Assembly: GCF_017876315.1 (NCBI RefSeq)
Contig: NZ_JAGINU010000001.1
Coordinates: 5,146,001-5,210,000, forward strand
Source of the DNA: Pseudonocardia parietis
GTDB lineage: Bacteria; Actinomycetota; Actinomycetes; Mycobacteriales; Pseudonocardiaceae
Length of the DNA: 64,000 bases
Direction: 5' to 3'
Part shown: in pieces, positions 1 to 7,487 of the stretch
Layout: the number at the start of each line of letters is the position of its first letter
Numbering within the stretch: the first letter of the stretch is position 1
Program-made: the position numbers and the translations under genes
The notes under the pieces: generated by a model
The model's input: the letters and a program-made list of their open reading frames with translations, nothing else
Told to the model about the DNA's origin: nothing
Databases searched by the model: none

Positions 1-512
1 GCGTCCGGGTAGGTGGCGCAGGTGTAGGTCATCGACGGGCCGAGGACCAGCTCGTAGAACCGGTTCGAGACGTCGTAGTGGTGCGAGATCGCCTGCGAGT
101 CCCGGCGCTTGGAGTGCAGCAGCCCCTTCGGCCGCGCCTCCAGGTCGGGCGGTGGCATCCGGTACTCCCGCCAGTACGGCAGCAGCCGCCGGGCCAGCCA
201 CAGCTGTTCCGCACGCGGGATCGAGTGCAGCGTCACCTCCGCCATCGCGCGCAGCGCGGTGTAGAGGTCGCCGTCGACGTCGATCTCCTCGGTCACGTAC
301 GCCCGGGCCAGCCCCAGCGAACCGGGTGCGTTCACCAGCCGGGCGAGTGCCCGCGGTGAGGTGACCCGCAGCGTCACCGGGGCGTCGGGCGGGCCTGCGG
401 CCGAACCGTCGAACGCCTCGACCCGCAGCTCCGGTGCCCGTCCGAGCACCCGGGCCAGGATCCCGGCGACCGGCTCGGTCGTCACCTGCGGTCGCTCCAG
501 CACTCCCGTCAT
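1..512 (-). CDS. Cyclopropane-fatty-acyl-phospholipid synthase-type SAM methyltransferase (partial, C-terminus outside window)
   Basis: Only the first 170 residues lie in the window. Residues 144-170 contain the family signature HHYD followed by MTYTCATYPD, as in cyclopropane/methyl-fatty-acid synthases, which transfer a methyl group from SAM to the double bond of a phospholipid acyl chain. The ATG at 512 follows a strong GGAGGGAGGAG Shine-Dalgarno. It starts 30 bp after the stop of the FAD oxidase, so the two are almost certainly co-transcribed. The same pair (FAD oxidoreductase plus methyltransferase) makes 10-methyl-branched fatty acids such as tuberculostearate in other actinobacteria (TmsA/TmsB, BfaA/BfaB). 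That assignment is inference from family and context; plain cyclopropanation is the alternative. Confidence 0.88.
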   Translation of the reverse strand, partial: MTGVLERPQVTTEPVAGILARVLGRAPELRVEAFDGSAAGPPDAPVTLRVTSPRALARLVNAPGSLGLARAYVTEEIDVDGDLYTALRAMAEVTLHSIPRAEQLWLARRLLPYWREYRMPPPDLEARPKGLLHSKRRDSQAISHHYDVSNRFYELVLGPSMTYTCATYPD

Positions 513-542
513 CGCTGAACTCCTCCCTCCGAACCCGCCGCT

Positions 543-1910
543 CTAGCGGCCGGTCACCTTCCGATACAGGTCGGGCGCGCACCCGTCCGGGTCGTAACGC
601 TGCTTCACCGCCCGGTACGCCGCGCCGTCGTAGTGCCCCCAGAACTCGTCCTCGTCGTAGTGCACGGTCGAGTACAGCGACTTGTGCCCGCCGAGCCCAG
701 CGACTTTCTCCTCCACCAGCCGGTTGTGCGCCCACCGGTCCCCCGGCCGCTCCGGTACCGACGACCAGAACCCGACGTTGACGTAGAGCCGGCCCGGCTC
801 CATCGGGTACAGCGGCCAGGACCGCTCGCCACGCAACCGCATCGGGCACAGCCACACCGGCGAGATCCGCACCTGTTCGTGGAAGAACTCGAGGAACTCC
901 GCGAGCCGCTCGACCGGGACCTCGACGTCCTGGACGACCATCTCCTCGGCCGTTCCACCCAGGGCTTCGCGTACCCGGTTGGAGGCTCCGAAACGTTGGT
1001 CGAGGGCGACCAGGCGGCGGTAGACGTCGGAGCGCCGGTAGCGGCGCGGCCAGAACCTGCGCACCAGCGGCTGCTGGACACCGAACGCGCGCGAGCACCA
1101 GAACCAGTCCGGGTCCCAGCGCCAGATGTAGTCGTGGACCGTCAGGTGGTCGACCGGGCGCCGCTGCAGCGACCGGTAGAAGACCTCCTGCCCGGTGTAG
1201 TCGGAGATCCGCGCACCCGGCATCGGGGCGTCGACGAACCGTCCCGTGGTCAGGTACTGCTCGCCGGGCCCGAAGACGACACCGTCGAGGAAGTCGGCGT
1301 CCGATCCGGACAGCTCCTCGATCGCCGTCGCCGCTGCGTCCGCGGTGGTGTACCGGTGGTGGGTGAGCTGCACGAACGGCCGTACCGGCGCCAGTTCGAC
1401 GACGAGGCGGACCGCATAGCCGAGCGTCCCGTAGGAGTTGGGGAAGGCCGCGAACAGGTCGGCGTGCTCGCCGTCGGGGGTGACGTGCAGCAGCTCCCCG
1501 GCCGGGGTCAGCACGTCCATCTCCAGCACCGACTCGTGCGGCAGGCCGTTGCGGAACGACGACGACTCCACCCCGAGCCCGGTCACCGCGCCGCCCAGGG
1601 TGATCGTCTTGAGCTGCGGGACGACCAGCGGCATCAGCCCGTGCGGCAGCGTCGCGGCGACGATCGTCTCGTAGGTGGCCATGCCCTGGACCTGGGCGGT
1701 TCGTGCCTGCGGGTCGACCTCCAGCACGCCGTCGAGGGCGGAGGTGTCCAGCCGGCGGACGCCGCGCCCGGTGTCCCGATCACCGAACCGGAACAGGTTC
1801 GACGACGGTTTGCCCAGCTGGACCCGGCCGGCCCCGGCCCGGGCACGGCGCATCTGCTCCACCGCCCGGTCATGTGCGACACGGGATCCGGTACCGACGG
1901 GCGCCACCAT
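543..1910 (-). CDS. FAD-binding oxidoreductase, probable partner of fatty acid methyltransferase (TmsA/BfaA-like)
   Basis: 455 residues. The N-terminal third is a PCMH-type FAD-binding domain, with a TITLGGAVTGLGVESSSFRN stretch near residues 103-122 that binds the flavin diphosphate. The C-terminal half resembles the DWARF1/DHCR24 and decaprenyl-phosphoribose oxidase group, whose members reduce C=C bonds or oxidise alcohols. Next to a CFA-type methyltransferase, the likely role is reduction of the 10-methylene intermediate to a 10-methyl fatty acid. The ATG at 1910 lies about 10 nt from a -10-like element, so the transcript may be leaderless or nearly so. The next gene upstream (aldo/keto reductase) is separated by 92 bp. 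Substrate assignment is inferred. Confidence 0.82.
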   Translation of the reverse strand: MVAPVGTGSRVAHDRAVEQMRRARAGAGRVQLGKPSSNLFRFGDRDTGRGVRRLDTSALDGVLEVDPQARTAQVQGMATYETIVAATLPHGLMPLVVPQLKTITLGGAVTGLGVESSSFRNGLPHESVLEMDVLTPAGELLHVTPDGEHADLFAAFPNSYGTLGYAVRLVVELAPVRPFVQLTHHRYTTADAAATAIEELSGSDADFLDGVVFGPGEQYLTTGRFVDAPMPGARISDYTGQEVFYRSLQRRPVDHLTVHDYIWRWDPDWFWCSRAFGVQQPLVRRFWPRRYRRSDVYRRLVALDQRFGASNRVREALGGTAEEMVVQDVEVPVERLAEFLEFFHEQVRISPVWLCPMRLRGERSWPLYPMEPGRLYVNVGFWSSVPERPGDRWAHNRLVEEKVAGLGGHKSLYSTVHYDEDEFWGHYDGAAYRAVKQRYDPDGCAPDLYRKVTGR

Positions 1911-1919
1911 GACGGCGAC

Positions 1920-1947
1920 GATAGACCTCTCTCGTTTGGCACGCTAA
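1920..1947 (-). promoter_or_regulatory. Possible promoter of the FAD oxidase-methyltransferase pair
   Basis: Read on the minus strand, TTAGCG (1947-1942) and TCTATC (1925-1920) are separated by 16 bp, about 10 bp before the ATG at 1910. This is a weak consensus match in an AT-richer patch; no transcript data support it. Confidence 0.35.
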
Positions 1948-2002
1948 CGGAATTCGGCCCCGTTCGCGGCAGCGGGCCGCCGGGCGTGCGGCCGGGCCCG
2001 GG

Positions 2003-2983
2003 TCAGTGGCCGGTGAGCAGGTCCCGGGCCAGCGCCGGGAACGCCCGCGGGCCGATGGTGCGGTGCACCTGCCGCGCGGCGGCGGCGAGCCCGGCGTGCT
2101 CGGCGGCGGTGAGCGCGAGGTCCGCGGCCGCCGCGTTCGACTCCAGCTGGGCGACGCTCGACGCCCCCGGGATCGCGACCGTGTTCGGGTGGTGCACCAC
2201 CCAGGCGAGCGCGATCTGCGCGGGCGTCGCGTCGTGCGCGGAGGCCACGTCACGCAGCGCGTCGAGCAGCGGGCGCAGCGCCCGCAGGTTCTCCGGCAGC
2301 CAGGCGGTGTTGCGCCGCACCGGGTTCGACGGCCGGTAGGTCTCGTCGTAGCGACCGGTCAGCAGGCCCTGGGCCAGCGGGCTGTACGCCATGACCACGC
2401 GGTCGTGCGCCGCCGCGTACGGCACGAGGTCGTCGGCCGGCTCGGGCCGCAGCAGGCTGAACTCGACCTGGTTCGACAACACGGGCGCGCCGAGCGCGGT
2501 GTCGGCACGGCGCCAGCGGTCCAGGGAGTACGCCGAGACCCCGGCGTCGCGGACCAGCCCGATCCGGCGCAGCGCCGCCATCCCGCGCATCGCGGAGCCG
2601 TCGCCGAGCACCGGGTGCGGCTTGTGCACCTGGTAGAGGTCCATGGTGGAGACGCCGAGGCGTTCGGCGGAGGCGACGGCGCGCTGCTGCAGCACCGGAC
2701 CCAGCGGCAGCACCGGGAGGAACTTCGTGGCGAGCACCACGTCGTCCGTGCCACCGGCCGTGCGCAGGGCGTCGCCGAGGATGCGCTCGCTGCGGCCGTA
2801 CCCGTACAGCTCGGCGGTGTCGAACACGGTGATCCCGAGCTCACGGGCACGGGCGACGATCCGGTCCGCCTCCCCCGCGAAGTCCGTGCCGTAGCCCCAC
2901 TCGGTGGAGCCGAACTGCCAGGTGCCGAGGCCGATCACCGACCACGGCTTCGGCGTGGACCCGAGGCCGTCGAGGTAGCGCAC
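2003..2983 (-). CDS. Aldo/keto reductase family protein
   Basis: 326 residues from the GTG at 2983. The frame is open further upstream, but that part is arginine-rich out-of-frame sequence and overlaps the AbgT gene. The AKR catalytic tetrad is visible as D55 and Y60 (FDTAELYGYG), K87 (LATKF) and H120 (YQVHKPHP). Family members reduce aldehydes or ketones with NADPH in the cytosol. The N-terminus RYLDGLGSTPKPWSVIGLGT is typical of the YajO/Tas-like group. The gene follows the AbgT transporter on the same strand with a 32-bp gap, but nothing links their functions. The specific substrate cannot be told. Confidence 0.85.
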   Translation of the reverse strand: MRYLDGLGSTPKPWSVIGLGTWQFGSTEWGYGTDFAGEADRIVARARELGITVFDTAELYGYGRSERILGDALRTAGGTDDVVLATKFLPVLPLGPVLQQRAVASAERLGVSTMDLYQVHKPHPVLGDGSAMRGMAALRRIGLVRDAGVSAYSLDRWRRADTALGAPVLSNQVEFSLLRPEPADDLVPYAAAHDRVVMAYSPLAQGLLTGRYDETYRPSNPVRRNTAWLPENLRALRPLLDALRDVASAHDATPAQIALAWVVHHPNTVAIPGASSVAQLESNAAAADLALTAAEHAGLAAAARQVHRTIGPRAFPALARDLLTGH

Positions 2984-3015
2984 ACCGCGATTGTCCCCGA
3001 CGGCCCCGGACCTCC

Positions 3016-4575
3016 TCAGCGCACCGGGGCACCGGGCCCGAGCGGGATTCCCAGCGTCCACCAGGTGAGGAACAGCGCCGTCCACACCAGCGTCATCGCG
3101 ATCGCCAGCGGCAGCGTGTACGACGCGAGCGTCCCGATGCCGGCGTCCTTGCGGTACCGCTGCAGGAAGCCGAGCGCCATCACGAAGTACGGGCTCATCG
3201 GCGTGACCGCGGTCGATCCGGAGTCGGCGATCCGGAACAGCGCCTGGGTGGTCTCCGGCGGGACGTCGACGAGCATGAGCATCGGCACGATCACCGGTGC
3301 GGCGATCGACCACATCGCCGACCCGCTGGTGATCATCACGTTCACCACGGTGAGCACGGCCAGCACCATCAGGAACACCACCGGGATCGGGATGCCCGTG
3401 GTGCGCAACCCGTCCGCGGCGACCACCGCGAGCACGTCGCCGACGTGCGACCAGTCGAAGTACGCGAGGAACTGGGCGATCGCGAAGAACAGCGCCAGCA
3501 CGGGCGCCATCTGCTTGATGCCGTCGGCCATCAGCTTCGGGACGTCGGCCCCGGAGGTGATCGTCCCGGCGCGGCGGCCGTAGACGATGCCGAGCAGGCC
3601 GAACAGCAGCGCGATCACCGCGCCGATCCCCTCGATCAGCGGCGACTCCACGATCCCGCCCGCCTCGCCGCGCAGCGGTGACCAGGCGGGCAGTACCGCG
3701 GCCGTCAGCAGGACCAGCGCGGCGAGCAGCACCCAGCCGGCCCGGTGCAGCCCGGCCCGCTCGGCGGGCTCGAGCCGGAGCCGGCCGAGGTCGTCGTCCG
3801 GGGCGTCCGGATCGACGTGGAGATCGGTGCGCTTCGCGAGCACCAGCCGGGTCATCAGGGTGATCACCAGCGCCAGCACCACCGACGAGGCGATGTTGAA
3901 GAACCAGTTGCTCACCGGCGAGACGGTCACCGACGGATCCACGATCCGGGCCGCCGCCGTGGTGATCCCGGCGAAGATCGCGTCGTTCGGGGTGGGCACC
4001 GGGCTCGCGTCGTAGCCCGACGCGATCGCGGTGTAGGCGACGACGATGCCGAGGATCGGCGACCGGCCGACCGCCCGGAACGCGAGCCCGCCCAGCGGCA
4101 CGAGGATGACGTAGGCCGCCGCGGAGGCGACGTGCGCGACGGTGCCGGCGAACGCGACCGCGAACACCACCAGCGAGGCCGGGACCCGCGCGACGCCGAC
4201 CCGCATCGCGGCGGCCAGCAACCCGCTGCGTTCGGCCACGGCGACGCCCATGATGACCGTGACGATCGTGGCCATCGGCGGGAACTCGGCGAAGTTGTCG
4301 ATCATCGAGGAGACGGCCATGGCGATGCCGTCACCGGAGAGCAGGTTCCGCACGACCACCTGCTCGCCGTCCGGGGCGATCACCGACACCCCCGCGGCGG
4401 CGAGCCCCGCACTGATCACGGCGAGGATCGCGGACAGCACCCAGAACAGCCAGAACGGGTGCGGCAGCGCGTTTCCGGCACGCTCCACCACCGCCATCGC
4501 CCGGACGATCCGCGGCAGCTCCCGCTGCCCGTCGTCCTGGCCGGCCGGGCGGGTCTCGCCCGCCGGCGCGCTCAC
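3016..4575 (-). CDS. AbgT family transporter
   Basis: 519 residues, the normal length for AbgT (p-aminobenzoyl-glutamate transporter / sulfonamide-efflux family). Some ten to twelve hydrophobic segments span the protein. The first follows the LPHPFWLFWVLSAILAVISA stretch near residues 30-55, and the conserved GSAMWSIAAPVIVPMLMLVDVPPE-type region lies in the C-terminal half. The GTG start at 4575 overlaps the stop of the secreted esterase gene by 4 bp (GTGA), so the two are translationally coupled. Family members either import p-aminobenzoyl-glutamate or export sulfonamides; which applies here is not visible. A possible link is release of an aromatic acid by the esterase followed by transport, but this is speculation. 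Confidence 0.85.
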   Translation of the reverse strand: MSAPAGETRPAGQDDGQRELPRIVRAMAVVERAGNALPHPFWLFWVLSAILAVISAGLAAAGVSVIAPDGEQVVVRNLLSGDGIAMAVSSMIDNFAEFPPMATIVTVIMGVAVAERSGLLAAAMRVGVARVPASLVVFAVAFAGTVAHVASAAAYVILVPLGGLAFRAVGRSPILGIVVAYTAIASGYDASPVPTPNDAIFAGITTAAARIVDPSVTVSPVSNWFFNIASSVVLALVITLMTRLVLAKRTDLHVDPDAPDDDLGRLRLEPAERAGLHRAGWVLLAALVLLTAAVLPAWSPLRGEAGGIVESPLIEGIGAVIALLFGLLGIVYGRRAGTITSGADVPKLMADGIKQMAPVLALFFAIAQFLAYFDWSHVGDVLAVVAADGLRTTGIPIPVVFLMVLAVLTVVNVMITSGSAMWSIAAPVIVPMLMLVDVPPETTQALFRIADSGSTAVTPMSPYFVMALGFLQRYRKDAGIGTLASYTLPLAIAMTLVWTALFLTWWTLGIPLGPGAPVR

Positions 4576-5546
4576 GACGACCCCAGGGTGTGCCGGGCGG
4601 CGAAGCGCCCGATCAGGTCGGTGGCCTCGATGGTCTGCGTGGTGTGCCCGCCGCCGCTGTAGGCGTCGGCGCCCGGCCAGGTGTGCCCGCCGCCGTCGAC
4701 GGCGACGTGTGCCACCTCGGCCCCTTCGGTGCAGCCCGACCAGGTCGAGACGGTCACGTCCGGCTCGATCCGGGTGCTCGCGGGCTCCGGCCCGCACCCG
4801 TCACGCCGCACCCAGCCCTCGACCCACGCCGGGATCGCGGGCAGCCCGCGGTCGGCGTCGCCGGTGTAGGGGATCGTGGCGTCGCCGGTACCGTGGATCG
4901 CCAGCACCGGCACGGCCCGATCGGGCTCGCACGGCGGTTCACCGGCCCGGTAGTAGGCGCCGGCGACCGGTGCGATCGAGGCGATCCGGTCGGACATCCG
5001 GCAGGCGAGGATCTCGGTGAAGCCACCACCGTTGGACTTGCCGGTGGCGTGCACCCGGTCGGTGTCGACGCAGAGCGTCGACTCCAGGTCGTCGAGCAGG
5101 TCGGCGGTGAAGGCGACGTCGTCGACGCCGGGGGCCGAGTACGACGCGCCCTGCCACGCCCGCTTGCCCTCCCCGCCGGGGACGCCGTCGGGGTAGGCGA
5201 CGATCGCCGGCAGCCGGGAGAGTCCGGAGAACTCCTCGGTCGTCGGGCCGCTGTTGCCGCGGCCGTGGAACACGAGCACGACCGGCCACGCCCGGTCCGC
5301 GGTGTAGTCCGGCGGGACGTGGACGCGGACGGTGCGGGTGATCCCGCCGCTCTCGAGCGTCCGGTCGGTACTGGTCCCCGGTTCGAGCGGGGACGCCGCG
5401 GCGCACCCCGGGCTGCGGCCCGTGAGGGGCATCTTCGTGGCGTCCTGGGCTGCGGCGCTCGCCGCGCCGGCGGTCAGGCCGGCGGCGACCACGGCCAGGC
5501 AGGCGACGGCGCCGAGCAGGCGCCGTGGTCGGGTGGTTGCGGACAT
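4572..5546 (-). CDS. Secreted alpha/beta-hydrolase esterase, PHB depolymerase / feruloyl esterase (LpqC) family
   Basis: 324 residues from the ATG at 5546, preceded by GAAGGGGAA. Residues 1-35 form a signal peptide: a basic N-terminus (TTRPRRLL), a hydrophobic core and an ASAAA cleavage region. There is no lipobox cysteine at the cleavage site, so it is probably a free secreted enzyme. The nucleophile serine sits in GKSNGGGF near residue 175, and the late GGGHTWPG motif supplies the histidine. This family (COG3509) cleaves ester bonds in polyhydroxybutyrate or feruloyl-polysaccharides. Its stop overlaps the AbgT start. A 138-bp gap with a hairpin separates it from the creatininase gene upstream, so it probably has its own promoter there. 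Confidence 0.85.
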   Translation of the reverse strand: MSATTRPRRLLGAVACLAVVAAGLTAGAASAAAQDATKMPLTGRSPGCAAASPLEPGTSTDRTLESGGITRTVRVHVPPDYTADRAWPVVLVFHGRGNSGPTTEEFSGLSRLPAIVAYPDGVPGGEGKRAWQGASYSAPGVDDVAFTADLLDDLESTLCVDTDRVHATGKSNGGGFTEILACRMSDRIASIAPVAGAYYRAGEPPCEPDRAVPVLAIHGTGDATIPYTGDADRGLPAIPAWVEGWVRRDGCGPEPASTRIEPDVTVSTWSGCTEGAEVAHVAVDGGGHTWPGADAYSGGGHTTQTIEATDLIGRFAARHTLGSS

Positions 5547-5588
5547 GCTGGTTCCCCTTCGGACGGCGTCGTCGACGGCCGGTTCTGG

Positions 5589-5614
5589 CCCTGCCCCGTC
5601 GTTCCGGGGCAGGG
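5589..5614 (-). terminator. Hairpin terminator after the creatininase operon
   Basis: A perfect 10-bp inverted repeat (CCCTGCCCCG / CGGGGCAGGG) with a 6-nt loop, about 70 bp past the stop of the creatininase-family gene. There is no long U-tract, as is usual in actinobacteria. Confidence 0.65.
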
Positions 5615-5684
5615 TCGGTCGGCGGGGGCACCGCATGGTGCCGCCGCGGGATACGGGAGTGCTGTCGCCGGTGGTGGGTGGGGG

Positions 5685-6446
5685 TCAGGCCTTCAGCCAG
5701 GCCCTGACGAAGTCGGTGATCCGGGTGACGATCGCCTCGACGATCGCCTCGCCGTGCTCCGGATCGGCCCGGCGGGGGTCACCGAGGACCCCGTTGCCGG
5801 ACAGGCGCTCGTAGCTCAGCGTGAGCTTCGGGCCGCCGCGCCGCCGGGCGAGCTCGCCCAGCGCATCCAGTTCGGACAGCCGCGTGGTGCCGGCTGCCAT
5901 CCGGTCGGTGTGGACGAGCTCCGGCGCCAGCGCGAGCATCTGCGCGGTCTCGGCCTCGCCGCTGTGCCCGCTGATCTCCGGCGGTTCCGCCGACGCGACG
6001 ACGTCGGCGGCCAGCGGGGTCAGCGGACTCCAGGCGAACTGCAGGTCGGGCCGGGTGACGAGCAGGTCCTGCGCCACCGCGGTGAGCGTGGCGTCGTTCC
6101 CGCCGTGCCCGGTGACGACCAGGATCTTGCGCCAGCCGTGCCGGTACAGGCCGTCGACGTACTCCCGCACGACGGCCGCGAACGTCGCCGTGCTCAGGCT
6201 GACCGTGCCGGCGAACGCGAGATGGTGCGGCGAGACCCCGACCGGCAGCGCCGGGCCGATGACCGCCCGCCCGTCCAGCCGCGCGACCACCCGGTCGGTG
6301 ACCGCCTCGGCCCGGACCAGGTCGGTGGCCAGCGGCAGGCCGGGCCCGTGCTGTTCGAACGCGCCGGCCGGGAGCAGCACCACCGGGCTGTCGACGACGG
6401 CGGCCGCGGCCTCGACCGTCGTCATCTCGGCGAGCCGCCGGGTCAC
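5685..6446 (-). CDS. Creatininase family protein
   Basis: 253 residues, matching the roughly 250-residue creatininase family of metal-dependent amidohydrolases. Metal ligands are visible in PAGAFEQHGPGLPLATD (E31, H33, D42) and in the VTGHGGN motif near residues 112-118. Related proteins hydrolyse creatinine or formamides, or process the mycofactocin peptide (MftE). No mycofactocin precursor or radical-SAM gene is nearby, so the MftE role is not supported here. The start ATG overlaps the stop of the GntR regulator by 4 bp, so the regulator probably controls this gene. The true substrate is unknown. Confidence 0.85.
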   Translation of the reverse strand: MTRRLAEMTTVEAAAAVVDSPVVLLPAGAFEQHGPGLPLATDLVRAEAVTDRVVARLDGRAVIGPALPVGVSPHHLAFAGTVSLSTATFAAVVREYVDGLYRHGWRKILVVTGHGGNDATLTAVAQDLLVTRPDLQFAWSPLTPLAADVVASAEPPEISGHSGEAETAQMLALAPELVHTDRMAAGTTRLSELDALGELARRRGGPKLTLSYERLSGNGVLGDPRRADPEHGEAIVEAIVTRITDFVRAWLKA

Positions 6447-7105
6447 GACCGCACCGCCGACCGGATCGACTCCAGGTGGGTCCGGGTGAGCTGTTCCGCC
6501 CGGGCGGCGTCACCGTCGCGGACCGCCGCCAGCAGCTCGACGTGCTCGGCGTGGTCGCGCTCGCGGTCGTCGTAGCGGTGCCGGATCTCGATCTGGTCCC
6601 GTGCCCGCACGTGCAGCAGCGCCTCGACCGTCTCCCGCAGCAGCGTGTTGCCGCTGGTGGCGGCGAGCGCGACGTGGAAGTGCACCGCCGGGCGGAGGTC
6701 GCCGCGGGGCGGGTGCAGCGCGTTGGTGACGCTGTCGGTCAGCATCGCGAGCCCGGCCTCGTCCCGGGTCCGGGCCGCCGCGGCCGCGATCGGCGGTTCG
6801 ACGACGAGCCGGGCCTCCACCAGCTCGAGCACGCTGTCCGGGGTACTGAGCGGCCGGTGCGGGTTGGCGAGCAGGCGCCGGTCGACCCCGTCACCGACGT
6901 AGGTGCCCGAGCCGTGCCGGAACTCGACCGCCCCGGTGGCCTCGAGCCGGCGCAGCGCCTCGCGGACCGTCGGGGTGGTGACCTCGAACCGCCGCGCGAG
7001 ATCGCGGGACGACGCCAGCTGGTCACCCGGCGCCAGTCGCTCGGTCCGGATGATCTGCATGATGTCGTCGGCCAGCCGCTCCGACAGCGTCTCCCCCGTG
7101 GTCAT
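6443..7105 (-). CDS. GntR family transcriptional regulator, FadR/FCD subfamily
   Basis: 220 residues. A winged helix-turn-helix at about 12-70 contains the GntR signature (ASSRDLARRFEVTTPTVREALRRLEATGAVE region), followed by an all-helical FCD ligand-binding domain from about 80 to the end. Metal- or acid-binding residues such as HFHVALAATSGN and the late HVELLAAVRDGD are recognisable. It overlaps the creatininase gene (ATGA) and is probably its regulator and autoregulated: a set of dyads begins one base upstream of its ATG. The start has no Shine-Dalgarno, which suggests a leaderless mRNA. Confidence 0.9.
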   Translation of the reverse strand: MTTGETLSERLADDIMQIIRTERLAPGDQLASSRDLARRFEVTTPTVREALRRLEATGAVEFRHGSGTYVGDGVDRRLLANPHRPLSTPDSVLELVEARLVVEPPIAAAAARTRDEAGLAMLTDSVTNALHPPRGDLRPAVHFHVALAATSGNTLLRETVEALLHVRARDQIEIRHRYDDRERDHAEHVELLAAVRDGDAARAEQLTRTHLESIRSAVRS

Positions 7106-7106
7106 A

Positions 7107-7128
7107 AAGTGACTAAATCACTTAGTGA
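7107..7128. promoter_or_regulatory. Candidate operator of the GntR regulator
   Basis: An AT-rich island in very GC-rich DNA. It holds three nested dyads: AAGTGA-N5-TCACTT (7107-7123), ACTAA-N5-TTAGT (7112-7126) and TCACT-T-AGTGA (7118-7128). It abuts the regulator's ATG at 7105, where a FadR-type repressor would block transcription. Confidence 0.6.
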
Positions 7129-7300
7129 GCTAGTCGGTCAAGGCCGGGCGGGCGGCGAGCGCCGCGGGCGAGCGGGGTGTGCGGGGCGTGCGGGGCGTGC
7201 GGGGCCGGCGCGGCCCGTGCGACCGGCCCGGCCGCGGACGGATGCGACACCAGGTTCACACCCCCTGGCGCCTCCTCACACCTGTTGCAACGGGTGTGAA

Positions 7301-7460
7301 GCGACGCCAACAGGTGTGAGGCAACGCCAACAGGTGTGAGGCAACGCCAACAGGTGTGAGGCAACGCCAACGGGCGTGAGGCAACGCCAACGGGCGTGAG
7401 GCAACGCCAACGGGCGTGAGGCCGAGGCACCGGGCGTGAGGCCGCCCCACCCAGGCGTGC
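7301..7460. repeat. 20-bp minisatellite, about seven to eight units
   Basis: Tandem 20-bp units of the form GCAACGCCAACAGGTGTGAG. Units at 7301, 7321 and 7341 carry CAGGTGTGAG; units at 7361, 7381 and 7401 carry CGGGCGTGAG; units at 7421 and 7441 are decayed. Just before the array, 7275-7298 forms a hairpin around TTGCAA with 9-bp arms (one mismatch). The period is not a multiple of three, and the frames running through it look non-coding. The rest of the 7129-7487 gap holds nothing I recognise. Confidence 0.9.
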
Positions 7461-7487
7461 GACAGCCGCGATGACGGGAGCCCGAGG

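Noticed and set aside
633..2339. Plus-strand 568-codon frame opposite the FAD oxidase and aldo/keto reductase
   Set aside because: Antisense to two genes with clear family motifs; composition is that of a shadow frame.
5685..6446. Creatininase-family gene as the mycofactocin peptidase MftE
   Set aside because: No mycofactocin precursor, radical-SAM or glycosyltransferase gene is in the neighbourhood.
7261..7460. Repeat array considered as CRISPR
   Set aside because: Units abut with no spacers and drift in sequence; no cas genes nearby.
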